A stretch of DNA of 64,000 bases from Chitinophagaceae bacterium (GTDB taxonomy: Bacteria; Bacteroidota; Bacteroidia; Chitinophagales; Chitinophagaceae). A model generated the notes under the pieces. The model did not search any database. It was not told the origin of the DNA and worked only from the letters and a program-made list of their open reading frames with translations. The DNA lies in contig JAHEZD010000006.1 of NCBI GenBank assembly GCA_023251255.1, forward strand, positions 25,158-89,157, written 5' to 3'. Shown here one piece after another: positions 36,270 through 45,281 of this stretch (position 1 is the first letter of the stretch; each line of letters starts with the position of its first letter). A program made the position numbers and the translations under genes.

Positions 36270-39200
36270 TTAATTCAAACTCCTAAAGTCCACAGGCACC
36301 AATTTACTTACGCCGGGCTCTTGCATGGTCACGCCATAGATCACGTCCACAGCGCTCATGGTTTGCTTGTTGTGCGTTACAATGATGAACTGTGAGTTAT
36401 CGCTGAACTGCTTGATCATATTGGTGAACTTGCCCACGTTGGCATCATCCAAAGGTGCATCCACTTCATCCAATATACAGAACGGTGCAGGTTTGATCAG
36501 GTAAATGGAAAACAATAGGGCCGTTGCCGTTAAGGTCTTTTCACCACCGCTCAATTGTGTGATGGATGATGGGCGTTTCCCTTTTGGCTTGGCAATAATA
36601 TCAATGCCTGTTTCCGCAAGGTTCTCGGGGTTTACCAAGATCATGTCGGCCGTGTCCTCCTCTGTAAACAATGCCTTGAATACGCGTTGGAAATTCTCCC
36701 TTACTTTATTGAAGGTATCCAGGAACTGCTGGTTGGCAGTAGCTTCCACCTCCTGTATGGTTTGCAGCAAACTGTCCTTGGCATCTACCAAGTCATTCTT
36801 CTGTTCCAAGATGAATTCATAGCGCTTCTTCATTTCGGTGTAGGCCTCAATGGCTGTAGGGTTCACTTCACCAATATTTTCCAGGCGCTTCCGCATCCTG
36901 TCGCTGGTTGCCTGCAGTTCTTCCAAGGGTGTATCGGTAGCCCTAGCCTGGTCCAGTATTTCATCCAGTTCTATTTTGAACTCCACGTTCAAACGTTCCT
37001 TCATACCGGAAAGGTTCAGTTTCAGTTCATTGAGCTTGTCCTTTATTTCGCTCAATAAATGCTCCACCATTTCGCGGCTCTTGTTCTTCATGCGGATAGC
37101 GGATTCCTTTTCCTGCAAGGCATTGCGCAGGTTGTAATAAGCCTGGTCGGCTTCGTTGAGCTTCTTCTCCTCTTCCTCCTTCTTACGCATCAGTTCCAGC
37201 AGCAGTTCCTCACTGCCCACCAATGCCTGCTCGCTTTCCAGGATATTGGCAGAAGCTTCAGTTAGCTGGGAAGAATTGGTCTGGATCTGCTGGTGCAGTT
37301 CATTCAATTGGTTTTCCTTGAAAACCAGTTCCTGCTTAACGGTGGTTATCTTGCTCTGCTGCTTGGTAAGCTGCAGATTGTTTTCATTGTACTGGTAGTT
37401 GGCAGCATTGTAATCCTGTTCCGCAATCTGGTAATCCTGCTCCACCATTTTCATTTCATCCCCTGTTTGCTGCAAGCGTTCATTGAGTGATTGGAATTCT
37501 TCGCGAGTGGTAGCAATGCCGTCATGTTCATCCTGCAAACGGGCTTCCAGATCTTCCAAACGCTGCTGTGCATTTTGTTGTGCAGCTTGCAGGTTCTCTA
37601 TTTTGTTCTTGGCAGCAAAAACCTGATTGGTAAGCTGGTTGATTTCATTCTCCGTTTGCTTGATGGCATTCTCCTTCAACTGTTCATTGAAGCCAATCAC
37701 GCGGTTATGCCTTAATTGTATTTCAGCCTTCAGGGAATTGACCACAGCTTCCTGCAAGATGATTTCATCCTGCAATTTTTCCAGGTTCTTGGCACGGCCA
37801 ATTTTCTTTCCTTCAAACAGGCCAACACTTCCTCCAGTCAACGTGTATTTCCCCTTAACGTACTTACCTGTTTTTTCTAGAACGATGGCACCATTGGAAT
37901 TGGCAATGGCTTCTTCGTTTTCACCAATGAATACATTGGCCAGGAGATGTTCCGCCAACTTTTGGTACTGGTCATCCACCTCAATCACATCCAGCGCCTT
38001 GATGGTATGGCCGGGCTGGTGGTAGTTGCTGGTTTCATTGGCCACTTTGTCCATCAGGAAGAAATTGGCCTTGCCTTTCTTGTTGTCGTCCAGCAAATGA
38101 ACGGCCCTCATGCCTTCCTCCAAATTGTTCACGACATAATAATTCAGGTAGGGTTCCAGTACATTCTCCACAGCCGCCCTGTACTCTTCCTTCACATAAA
38201 TAATGTCAGAAAGCAAGGGGGATTGATGGTTCCAGTTATCGTTCTTGTGCAGGAACTTCACACTCTCGGGATAGCCTTCCATGGATTCCACCAGGCTCTT
38301 GAGCAGGTTGAACTCATTGCGCTTGCTGTCCAGTGTCCTGTTTTCCTCGGCCAGTTCATTCCGCAAACCTTCCAGTTCGCTCTGCGTGGCAAAAATCTGT
38401 TCCTTGGTTTTATCCTGGTGTTCCTGCAATTGCTGCAGGTCCACTCTTTTGTTTTCTAAACTTTCTTCCTTTTCCTTTAGTTCAATTTCCAACTGTTCCA
38501 ATTGGGACTGGCGGTTCTGCTTTTCATCTGTCAACTGTGCAGAAGCCCTTTGCAGGTTCTGGATGGAAGTGTCGGCCACGGCCACTTTCTTCTCCGCATC
38601 AAACTGGCTCCGTTGGATTTGTTGGTACTGTCCACGTAGGCCATCTACCGCCACACGTTTATCATCGTACAGCCTCCGCTTGTCTTCCACTTCCATTTTG
38701 GAAGATTGTACCTTATCGTTCAGTTCGGCCAATTTACTTTCTTCTTCCCCCACCTGCAACTGGGTGAACTCGATGCTGTCACCAATGGTTTTCAACTGGC
38801 CTTCGGCACGCTCCAAAAATGTTTTGAGGTTCGTTTCCTTCTCCTTCAAATAATGGAGCTTCTGTGTAGCAAGGTTCTTATCGTTCTCCTTCGTACGCAG
38901 GTGCTGCTGCAATTCATTGAACTCGTGCTGCATGCTTTGCAGGGCACGTTCCTTTTCTATGAAATCCACCTTCTCCTGTTCAATGGCCGCTTCATCAGTA
39001 GCTATTTCAGCCTCCAGTTGGATTTTTTTATCGGTCTCCAGTTCCTGCTGCTCGTGCAGGTCCTTATAGGTAATATTGAAGCCTTCCAAAGAGGCTTTGG
39101 CCAGTTCCACCGCAATTTCCTTGTAATCCTTTTTTATCTCGAAATATTTCTCCGCCTTCTTGGCCTGGTTCTCCAAGGTCTTCAATTGGTTGTTGATCTC

Positions 39201-39788
39201 GAACAACAAATCCTCTATACGTGCCAAGTCCTGCTCGGTAGCTTCCAATTTGTTCTTGGCCTCTTTCTTACGGGTTTTGTAAATGGTAATGCCTGCAGCC
39301 TGCTCCAGCATCCTGCGGCGGCTGTTCTCCTTATCCTTAATAATATCATCCACCATGCCCAGTTCTATGATGGCATAACTATCCGTGCTTACCCCCGTAT
39401 CAAGGAACAAGTTGTGTATGTCCTTCAAACGGCACTGCACATCATTCAAGCGGTATTCGCTCTCCCCGTTTTTATAGAAACGGCGGGTAACCGTAACGGT
39501 GGTAAATTCCGTGGGCAGTAAATTTTTCGTGTTCTCAAAAGTCAGGCTTACTTCTGCCAGCCCACTGGCACTCCTTGTTTTGGAGCCATTGAACACCAGT
39601 GCATCCAGGTTCTCGCTTCTCAAAGAAGAAATCTTCTGCTCACCTATCACCCAGCGGATACTATCAATAATATTGCTCTTGCCACAACCATTTGGACCGA
39701 TAATGCCAGTAATGCCTTCGTCAAAAGTCACCACGGTTTTATCAGCAAAACTTTTAAACCCCTTTATTTCCAGTGATTTTAATCTCAT
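36270..39788 (-). CDS. smc: Chromosome segregation protein SMC
   Basis: The 1172-residue ATPase has the Walker A motif GPNGCGKSN at 31-39, long coiled coils on both sides of a hinge (about 510-680), and the C-terminal signature LSGGEKTLTATALLF and Walker B CILDEVDAPLDDANV. It condenses and organises the chromosome, normally with ScpA and ScpB, which are not in the window. Several long open frames on the other strand are shadows of the coiled-coil codons. Confidence 0.97.
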   Translation of the reverse strand: MRLKSLEIKGFKSFADKTVVTFDEGITGIIGPNGCGKSNIIDSIRWVIGEQKISSLRSENLDALVFNGSKTRSASGLAEVSLTFENTKNLLPTEFTTVTVTRRFYKNGESEYRLNDVQCRLKDIHNLFLDTGVSTDSYAIIELGMVDDIIKDKENSRRRMLEQAAGITIYKTRKKEAKNKLEATEQDLARIEDLLFEINNQLKTLENQAKKAEKYFEIKKDYKEIAVELAKASLEGFNITYKDLHEQQELETDKKIQLEAEIATDEAAIEQEKVDFIEKERALQSMQHEFNELQQHLRTKENDKNLATQKLHYLKEKETNLKTFLERAEGQLKTIGDSIEFTQLQVGEEESKLAELNDKVQSSKMEVEDKRRLYDDKRVAVDGLRGQYQQIQRSQFDAEKKVAVADTSIQNLQRASAQLTDEKQNRQSQLEQLEIELKEKEESLENKRVDLQQLQEHQDKTKEQIFATQSELEGLRNELAEENRTLDSKRNEFNLLKSLVESMEGYPESVKFLHKNDNWNHQSPLLSDIIYVKEEYRAAVENVLEPYLNYYVVNNLEEGMRAVHLLDDNKKGKANFFLMDKVANETSNYHQPGHTIKALDVIEVDDQYQKLAEHLLANVFIGENEEAIANSNGAIVLEKTGKYVKGKYTLTGGSVGLFEGKKIGRAKNLEKLQDEIILQEAVVNSLKAEIQLRHNRVIGFNEQLKENAIKQTENEINQLTNQVFAAKNKIENLQAAQQNAQQRLEDLEARLQDEHDGIATTREEFQSLNERLQQTGDEMKMVEQDYQIAEQDYNAANYQYNENNLQLTKQQSKITTVKQELVFKENQLNELHQQIQTNSSQLTEASANILESEQALVGSEELLLELMRKKEEEEKKLNEADQAYYNLRNALQEKESAIRMKNKSREMVEHLLSEIKDKLNELKLNLSGMKERLNVEFKIELDEILDQARATDTPLEELQATSDRMRKRLENIGEVNPTAIEAYTEMKKRYEFILEQKNDLVDAKDSLLQTIQEVEATANQQFLDTFNKVRENFQRVFKALFTEEDTADMILVNPENLAETGIDIIAKPKGKRPSSITQLSGGEKTLTATALLFSIYLIKPAPFCILDEVDAPLDDANVGKFTNMIKQFSDNSQFIIVTHNKQTMSAVDVIYGVTMQEPGVSKLVPVDFRSLN

Positions 39789-40011
39789 CTTACCTACCCA
39801 TTTTTAGTACCTGCGAACATAGTTGTTTTGCATGGGCAGTTGCATTTAAAATACCCACAGTATTTGTGAATAAGTAAGGTATTTTTTGTGGACAAGCTGT
39901 GGTTTTCCAATGGGGCACCAGTTGCGGTGCTCCACTCACCATTTGGATTACATGGTACCAAATGCGCCTCCATAAGTGCTTGCGCCTTAGTTTTGAACAG
40001 TGGATCCCATT

Positions 40012-40650
40012 ATGCAGTACAAAAATTATTACGAGACACTTCATATAAGCCCCTCATCCTCAGCAGATGAAATAAAAAAGGCTTTCCGCCACCTGGCCCT
40101 GCTGCACCACCCCGATGTGACGAACAATGACGAATTGAAAGCGGAAAGGTTCAGACAAATTGAGGAAGCCTATACCGTGCTGTCGGATACCGACAGAAGG
40201 AGGGCCTATGATGCTACCCATTTCTTTTCGAACAAAAAAAATGGCCCCGTTACGCTGGAAAGCATCATGGCCCAGACAAACAAACTAAGGAAGTACCTGG
40301 CTTCCATGAACCATTCAAAATTGAATTATGATACTATTGAACTGGAAGTGGAAAATATCCTATCTGAACAGGTTATCAATCTATTAAGTAGGTCCAGCGA
40401 TTATAAAACAGTGGAATCAATTGTACTTGGTTTCAATGAAATCATATTCCACCTGCCCTATTGGACCATGCAGTCCTACACAAACAGGTTAATGGTGCTG
40501 GCAATGGGGAATGCCATTTTACAGGAACAATTGCTGCTGAACCTGCAGCGCAAGAAAAAGGAAATGCTTTGGGATAAATACAAGGCAACCCTAGCTATTG
40601 GAATTGCGGTAATAATCTGCCTACTGATGGTTGTGCTTAGCCGACTGTAA
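40012..40650 (+). CDS. Tail-anchored J-domain protein
   Basis: From ATG 40012 the protein has 212 residues. The J domain (about 1-65) has the HPD motif in LLHHPDVT that activates DnaK-type chaperones. There is no Gly/Phe region or zinc-finger domain as in DnaJ. A middle part of about 110 residues is unlike families I know. The last 19 residues are a transmembrane helix (TLAIGIAVIICLLMVVLSRL), so the J domain should face the cytoplasm at the inner membrane. Confidence 0.85.
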   Translation: MQYKNYYETLHISPSSSADEIKKAFRHLALLHHPDVTNNDELKAERFRQIEEAYTVLSDTDRRRAYDATHFFSNKKNGPVTLESIMAQTNKLRKYLASMNHSKLNYDTIELEVENILSEQVINLLSRSSDYKTVESIVLGFNEIIFHLPYWTMQSYTNRLMVLAMGNAILQEQLLLNLQRKKKEMLWDKYKATLAIGIAVIICLLMVVLSRL

Positions 40651-40721
40651 AAGAAGTGGCCGCTTGGATAGTTAATGCAAATTGATCGTGTTTTTTCCAC
40701 ATGCTTACACTCAAAATAAAA

Positions 40722-40780
40722 TGTCCTCATTTTGAATGTCCTATTTTTTTTGAGGACAAGAACTTTGAGGACATTTTTTT
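40722..40780. repeat. Four-arm palindromic element B
   Basis: Arms TGTCCT (40722), TGTCCT (40737), AGGACA (40753) and AGGACA (40768) have starts 15, 16 and 15 bp apart, exactly as in element A. T-rich spacers and a closing run of seven T complete the match. Confidence 0.75.
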
Positions 40781-40943
40781 AAAGGTTGAAAATGCAGGAG
40801 CTAGGACCCGTAGAAATTCCTAGCAGCTAAAAACAACCTACACTGTTAGCCAAACGAATAGGTCTTTAAATCAAACACCACCCTCCTTCCGCAGGGTTTC
40901 ATCACCGATTGTAAAGTATCTTACGCAAATTCCTGCAAAAAAT

Positions 40944-40951
40944 TATCTTTG
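40944..40951 (+). promoter_or_regulatory. -7 box of nagB
   Basis: TATCTTTG agrees fully with TAnnTTTG and lies 19 bp before the ATG at 40971. No clear -33 TTTG is seen at the expected distance. Confidence 0.55.
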
Positions 40952-40970
40952 TCATGCAAAAAACAGCACA

Positions 40971-42893
40971 ATGAATAGCAAATTGGATATTGACCTCACA
41001 GATAGTTTTGAAAAGATCCCCGTAAAAATATTCCCAACACCAAAAGAAGGCTCCGCTTTTGTGGCCAACGAGATTGCCAGGCTGATCCGCGAAAAGCAGG
41101 CTAAAGGCGAGGACTGCATTTTAGGATTGGCTACAGGCTCCACCCCCATCAGTATGTATGCGGAACTGGTCCGGCTGCACAAGGAAGAAGGGCTGAGCTT
41201 CAAAAATGTCATCACGTTCAACCTCGACGAATATTACCCACTTGAACGGGAAGCCTTCCAAAGTTATTGGAGCTTCATGCATAGGCACCTGTTCAACCAA
41301 GTGGATATCGATCCCTCCAATATCCATATCCCCAATGGTGAACTGCCAAAAGATGAGGTAAAGAAACACTGCCAGAAATATGAACAGATGATTGAGGCCC
41401 TTGGCGGTATTGACCTCCAGGTGCTGGGCATTGGCGGCAATGGGCATATTGGCTTCAATGAACCCGGCTCCAGTATTTTCTCCAAAACAAGGATCACTTC
41501 ATTGGACAACAGTACCAGGATTGCCAACAGCTACGAGTACCAGAATATTTCCCAAGTACCCAGAATGGCCATTACCATGGGCATCAGCACCATCATGAAG
41601 GCCAAGAAAATACTACTGATGGCCTGGGGCAAAAAAGCATCCATCATAGCCAGGAGCGTGGAAGGGCATGTAACGGAACATATACCTGCCAGCATTTTGC
41701 AGCAGCACAATGACTGCCTGTTCGTAATCGATGAAACGGCAGCAACTGATCTAACAAGGATAAAAAGTCCGTGGTTAACTGGTGAATGTGAGTGGACTCC
41801 TCAAATGATCAAACGGGCGGTGGTGAACATGTCCCTGAAACTGCAGAAGCCCGTGTTGAGCCTCACCACGCATGATTACAATGAAAGTGGCCTGAGCGAT
41901 TTATTGGTGGAGAAGGGTGATGCCTACGAGATCAACCTGCAAGTATATTATATGCTGCGTGATGGGATTACTGGCTGGCCGGGTGGCAAACCCAATGCCG
42001 TTATACCGCAGCATCCGGAACGCAGTTCACCCTACCCCAAAAAAAGCCTCATCTTCTCCCCCCATCCCGATGATGACATCATTAGCATGGGCGGCACGTT
42101 CATGCGCCTGCACGACCAGGGGCATGAAGTTCATGTGGCCTATCAAACAAGTGGCAATATTGCCGTGACCGATGAATTCGTGACAAGGTTCCTTGATTTT
42201 GCAGTTGGTTTTGAGGACATGTTTGGCATTGACAATAAAACCAGCCAGCAGATACTGAACGATGCGAGGAAATTCCTCGCAACCAAAAAAACAAATGACC
42301 GGGATACCTCTGCCATCAGGGCCATCAAGGGCCTGATCAGAAGATGCGAAGCCAAAGCTACTTGCAGGTATGTTGGCCTCACGGACGATAAGGCCCACTT
42401 CCAAAACCTCCCTTTTTATGAAACGGGGACCATTGAGAAAAAACCAATGGGCGAAGAGGATGTACAATTGACCATTGAATTGTTACGCAGGCTGCAGCCC
42501 CAGCAAATTTTCTGTGCCGGTGACCTGGCCGATCCGCATGGCACGCACAAGGTATGCTTGGACATTATTTTTGAAAGCATCAGGAGGATAAAGGCAGATG
42601 GGGACGAATGGATCAATGACTGCTATGTATGGATGTACAAGGGTGCATGGCAGGAATGGGACATTGCCGAAATAGAAATGGCCATTCCAATGAGCCCGGA
42701 CCAAGCAATGAAAAAGAGGTTCGGCATTTTCATACACCAATCACAGAAAGACATGGTGCCTTTTCAAGGAAGTGATTCCAGGGAGTTCTGGCAACGTGCC
42801 GAAGAAAGGAATTCCAATACGGCCAATCTATATGCAGCTTTGGGACTTACAAAATATGCGGCGATGGAAGCTTTTGTGAGGTGGCATTTCTAA
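40971..42893 (+). CDS. nagB: Glucosamine-6-phosphate deaminase fused to a PIG-L/LmbE domain
   Basis: The 640-residue protein joins two domains. The first (about 15-270) is NagB, with GLATGSTPISMYAEL and the catalytic FNLDEYYPL segment; it converts glucosamine-6-phosphate to fructose-6-phosphate and ammonia. The second (about 355-640) is a PIG-L/LmbE deacetylase with the zinc motif SPHPDDD. The pair could deacetylate and then deaminate amino sugars. This long form is found in Bacteroidota. A terminator follows at 42989. Confidence 0.92.
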   Translation: MNSKLDIDLTDSFEKIPVKIFPTPKEGSAFVANEIARLIREKQAKGEDCILGLATGSTPISMYAELVRLHKEEGLSFKNVITFNLDEYYPLEREAFQSYWSFMHRHLFNQVDIDPSNIHIPNGELPKDEVKKHCQKYEQMIEALGGIDLQVLGIGGNGHIGFNEPGSSIFSKTRITSLDNSTRIANSYEYQNISQVPRMAITMGISTIMKAKKILLMAWGKKASIIARSVEGHVTEHIPASILQQHNDCLFVIDETAATDLTRIKSPWLTGECEWTPQMIKRAVVNMSLKLQKPVLSLTTHDYNESGLSDLLVEKGDAYEINLQVYYMLRDGITGWPGGKPNAVIPQHPERSSPYPKKSLIFSPHPDDDIISMGGTFMRLHDQGHEVHVAYQTSGNIAVTDEFVTRFLDFAVGFEDMFGIDNKTSQQILNDARKFLATKKTNDRDTSAIRAIKGLIRRCEAKATCRYVGLTDDKAHFQNLPFYETGTIEKKPMGEEDVQLTIELLRRLQPQQIFCAGDLADPHGTHKVCLDIIFESIRRIKADGDEWINDCYVWMYKGAWQEWDIAEIEMAIPMSPDQAMKKRFGIFIHQSQKDMVPFQGSDSREFWQRAEERNSNTANLYAALGLTKYAAMEAFVRWHF

Positions 42894-42988
42894 AAAGGGG
42901 TGCTAGCTTCCGCTACCAAAAAACGTGATGGAAGCTACCAGATACTGATGAACCATATCCTACAATAATGACTCCTGTGAATGAACCT

Positions 42989-43026
42989 AACTCCTCCATC
43001 ATTTTTTGTGGGGGAGTTTTATTTTT
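42989..43026 (+). terminator. Terminator of nagB
   Basis: AACTCCTCC (42989-42997) pairs with GGGGGAGTT (43010-43018), allowing one G-U, and a T-rich run follows. Confidence 0.85.
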
Positions 43027-43044
43027 CAATTGTACCATTGCAAA

Positions 43045-43677
43045 ATGGAAATGGATTTTAGGCAGAATTGGAACGGTGCCTGGCAGGATGAAAAATTCAG
43101 GCAACTGTTCATTGTAGGATTTGCCATCCTCTTTGGGATACTGGCATTTTTCCCTTTTTTCTTCATCATGATAGAGCGTAGGCACGGCTATGTCATCAAT
43201 GACTACCTGCTGAGCAGCTTCCAGCCCAGAAACGTATCGATGCTGGTATTCGTGATTATCTGGCTTACTGTATTACTGGCCATTGTAAGGTGCGTGCAGC
43301 AGCCGCAGATCTTAATTGTATTGTTGTGGGGCTATGTTATATTAAACCTTCTCCGGATACTTACCATTACGCTGGTACCGCTTGACCCACCATTGACGTT
43401 GATAGAATTGAAAGACCCCCTGAGCAATGCTTTTTATGGGAAGAGGTTCATTACCAAAGACCTTTTTTTCTCTGGCCATACTTCTACCATGTTCCTAATA
43501 TGCCTCTGCATGAAGCAGAAATGGGACAAGGTAGCCTGCCTTTTTTCAACCGTAACTGTTGGCATGCTGGTGCTGGTGCAGCATGTGCACTATACCATTG
43601 ATGTGCTGGCTGCGATTCTGTTCTGCGGTCCTATTTATTGGTTAGCAAAAAAAGTAACGAGGGACGTTGCTAGCTAA
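43045..43677 (+). CDS. Sphingomyelin-synthase-like PAP2 membrane protein
   Basis: From ATG 43045 the protein has 210 residues and about six transmembrane helices. The motifs KDLFFSGHTSTMF and HVHYTIDVLAAIL match the D3 and D4 motifs of sphingomyelin synthases (SGHT and HYTxDV, the His-His-Asp triad) and place it in the PAP2_C group. It should transfer a phospho-head group between lipids or act as a lipid phosphatase. Its stop overlaps by 8 bp that of the convergent IPC-synthase-like gene. Start 43051 is also possible; 43006 lies in the nagB terminator. Confidence 0.8.
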   Translation: MEMDFRQNWNGAWQDEKFRQLFIVGFAILFGILAFFPFFFIMIERRHGYVINDYLLSSFQPRNVSMLVFVIIWLTVLLAIVRCVQQPQILIVLLWGYVILNLLRILTITLVPLDPPLTLIELKDPLSNAFYGKRFITKDLFFSGHTSTMFLICLCMKQKWDKVACLFSTVTVGMLVLVQHVHYTIDVLAAILFCGPIYWLAKKVTRDVAS

Positions 43678-44590
43678 CTGCTGCCACGGCCCTATCCAAC
43701 CATTTTTTTAAGGCCCTGCTCCTGGTGGCCAGCAACCTGAAGACCATTATACCAACAATGGCACAACAGATACCGGCCAGCACATCCAACACATAATGAT
43801 GGCTGGTGTAAACAGCAGAAAACCAGATACCGCAGGTAAGCAGGGCAAAAAGCAGGTTCCACTTTCCCGCCTTCACCTGTATGCCGTAAAATAAAACAAT
43901 GAGCGGATAGGAAGAATGCAAAGATGGCATGGCAGCAAATACATTGGAGCTCTTTTCGTACAGCCCCTTGAATATGGAAACATTGAAATGGCTATCGAAC
44001 CTTGCAAGCCCTGCCGTATTGCCGGGCGTGCCTGCATGGAACGCAAAACCATACTGCTCCACGTACCATGGTGGTGCAGCAGGATAAATGTAATAAATAG
44101 TAAAACCAATCAGGTTGACCAATAAGAAAGTCAAGGAGAAATAAAAAAACTGCTTTTTGTCCCTGAAGAAAAGCACGCCTGCAAATACCAATGGCACAGG
44201 CACCCAGCTTAGATAGCATATGCCAGACAAAACATCGAGGAACTTTGTATGCTGCTGCAGCCAATATTCGTTGGGTGTTATTCTTATGCCATTGTGTTCA
44301 AAACCGAATAGGCTTTTCTCCGCATTGTACAACTGCTCCAAGTGAACATGACTGTAATGGTAATTGGGAAAGGCTTTCATGTAGTCGAACACAATCCAGA
44401 AAATAATGAATACCGAAAAGCCGAGTATGAATTTCCTGGTGATATTGGAAATGAAATAGCAGCCCATGAAGAGGCATACCAGTACCAATTGCTCCATTTT
44501 ATAGCCAATCAAAAATGCAGAAAGCAATAGATAAGCTATGGCAATAGCCACAATGTTTGCAATATGTTTGATGTTTGGCCTGTTTGCCAT
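43670..44590 (-). CDS. Inositol-phosphorylceramide-synthase-like PAP2 protein
   Basis: The 306-residue protein has about six to eight transmembrane helices and the motifs AAMPSLHSSYP and SHHYVLDVLAG, which give the His-His-Asp triad of the Aur1/Ipt1-type PAP2_3 family. The family moves phosphoinositol from phosphatidylinositol to ceramide. The same gene block encodes enzymes that would make phosphatidylinositol, which fits this role well. It is the last gene of the minus-strand block. Confidence 0.83.
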   Translation of the reverse strand: MANRPNIKHIANIVAIAIAYLLLSAFLIGYKMEQLVLVCLFMGCYFISNITRKFILGFSVFIIFWIVFDYMKAFPNYHYSHVHLEQLYNAEKSLFGFEHNGIRITPNEYWLQQHTKFLDVLSGICYLSWVPVPLVFAGVLFFRDKKQFFYFSLTFLLVNLIGFTIYYIYPAAPPWYVEQYGFAFHAGTPGNTAGLARFDSHFNVSIFKGLYEKSSNVFAAMPSLHSSYPLIVLFYGIQVKAGKWNLLFALLTCGIWFSAVYTSHHYVLDVLAGICCAIVGIMVFRLLATRSRALKKWLDRAVAAVS

Positions 44591-44637
44591 TGTAGTCTTG
44601 TACTAGGTAGAGGTTATTGGTTCGGTTAAGAAGCTGT

Positions 44638-45240
44638 CTAAGGTTTTATCCGCTCTATTAAAACTTCCTTTGTTTGCATATCCGTTCCCCTCAGCTCGAT
44701 GTAGATAACATTCGGCTTGAAGATGGAGCCACCTGGATCGATCCTGATAAAAATCCTGTTCAGGATAGCGTCGCGTTTATTGATCAAACAGTAAATATGG
44801 TAAGCGTTGTCCATCAACGATTTCATCAATGTAAGGTTGCGTTTCTTATAGGCCACCATATTGGCTGTATAAGTGCCATCGTTGTTCTTTTTGTGGGAAA
44901 TGCCATAGGCAAACTTCCGCTGAATAAAGCTCAGGTCCTTATGGATGCCACCTTCTGGATACCTTACCCAAAACACTTTCAGCGGATTGTCTTCATCGAG
45001 ACTGTTATCCTTTTTTGTGTTCAGCGCATATATCACTGTATTCGTGTTGGGTGTGCGTTGCAGGTAAAAAAGCTGGTTGGGTATATTACGGGGCACTGGG
45101 AATGTATCCTGCGGTTCAAACTCCTTGGCCATTGTTTTCGGCAACTCCTTGGTGGGGTACATGAAACTAGTGATGCCCAACGTGGTCATGAACAATATGA
45201 TAAAATAGAAAATCCTGTATTTAAAATTAATTGACCGCAT
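44638..45240 (-). CDS. DUF4833-like protein
   Basis: The 200-residue protein has one N-terminal hydrophobic segment (about 8-27, signal or anchor) and a soluble beta-rich domain with NTNTVIYALN, VFWVRYPEGG and IYIELRG. The pattern fits my memory of DUF4833, whose function is unknown. It sits between the CDP-alcohol phosphotransferase and the IPC-synthase-like gene in one transcription unit, so a part in inositol-lipid handling outside the inner membrane is inferred. Confidence 0.6.
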   Translation of the reverse strand: MRSINFKYRIFYFIILFMTTLGITSFMYPTKELPKTMAKEFEPQDTFPVPRNIPNQLFYLQRTPNTNTVIYALNTKKDNSLDEDNPLKVFWVRYPEGGIHKDLSFIQRKFAYGISHKKNNDGTYTANMVAYKKRNLTLMKSLMDNAYHIYCLINKRDAILNRIFIRIDPGGSIFKPNVIYIELRGTDMQTKEVLIERIKP

Positions 45241-45281
45241 AAAAAGGTTCAGGTAAATTGATAAAGATATTGGTAAGGAAT

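Larger units (their letters stand above)
40651..40970. other. Gene-free interval before nagB
   Basis: It contains palindromic element B (40722-40780) and, at its end, the nagB -7 box. I see no gene in it. Confidence 0.7.

Noticed and set aside
38706..39521. Long open frame (271 codons) opposite smc
   Set aside because: It is antisense to the conserved SMC coiled coil and head; the codon pattern of smc leaves the opposite frame open. The same holds for other long frames opposite smc and the barrel gene (52700-53446).
39865..39895. DnaA-box-like TGTGAATAA and TGTGGACAA between smc and the J-domain gene
   Set aside because: One perfect and one imperfect box are too few for an origin; there is no AT-rich unwinding region with box clusters and no dnaA or dnaN nearby.
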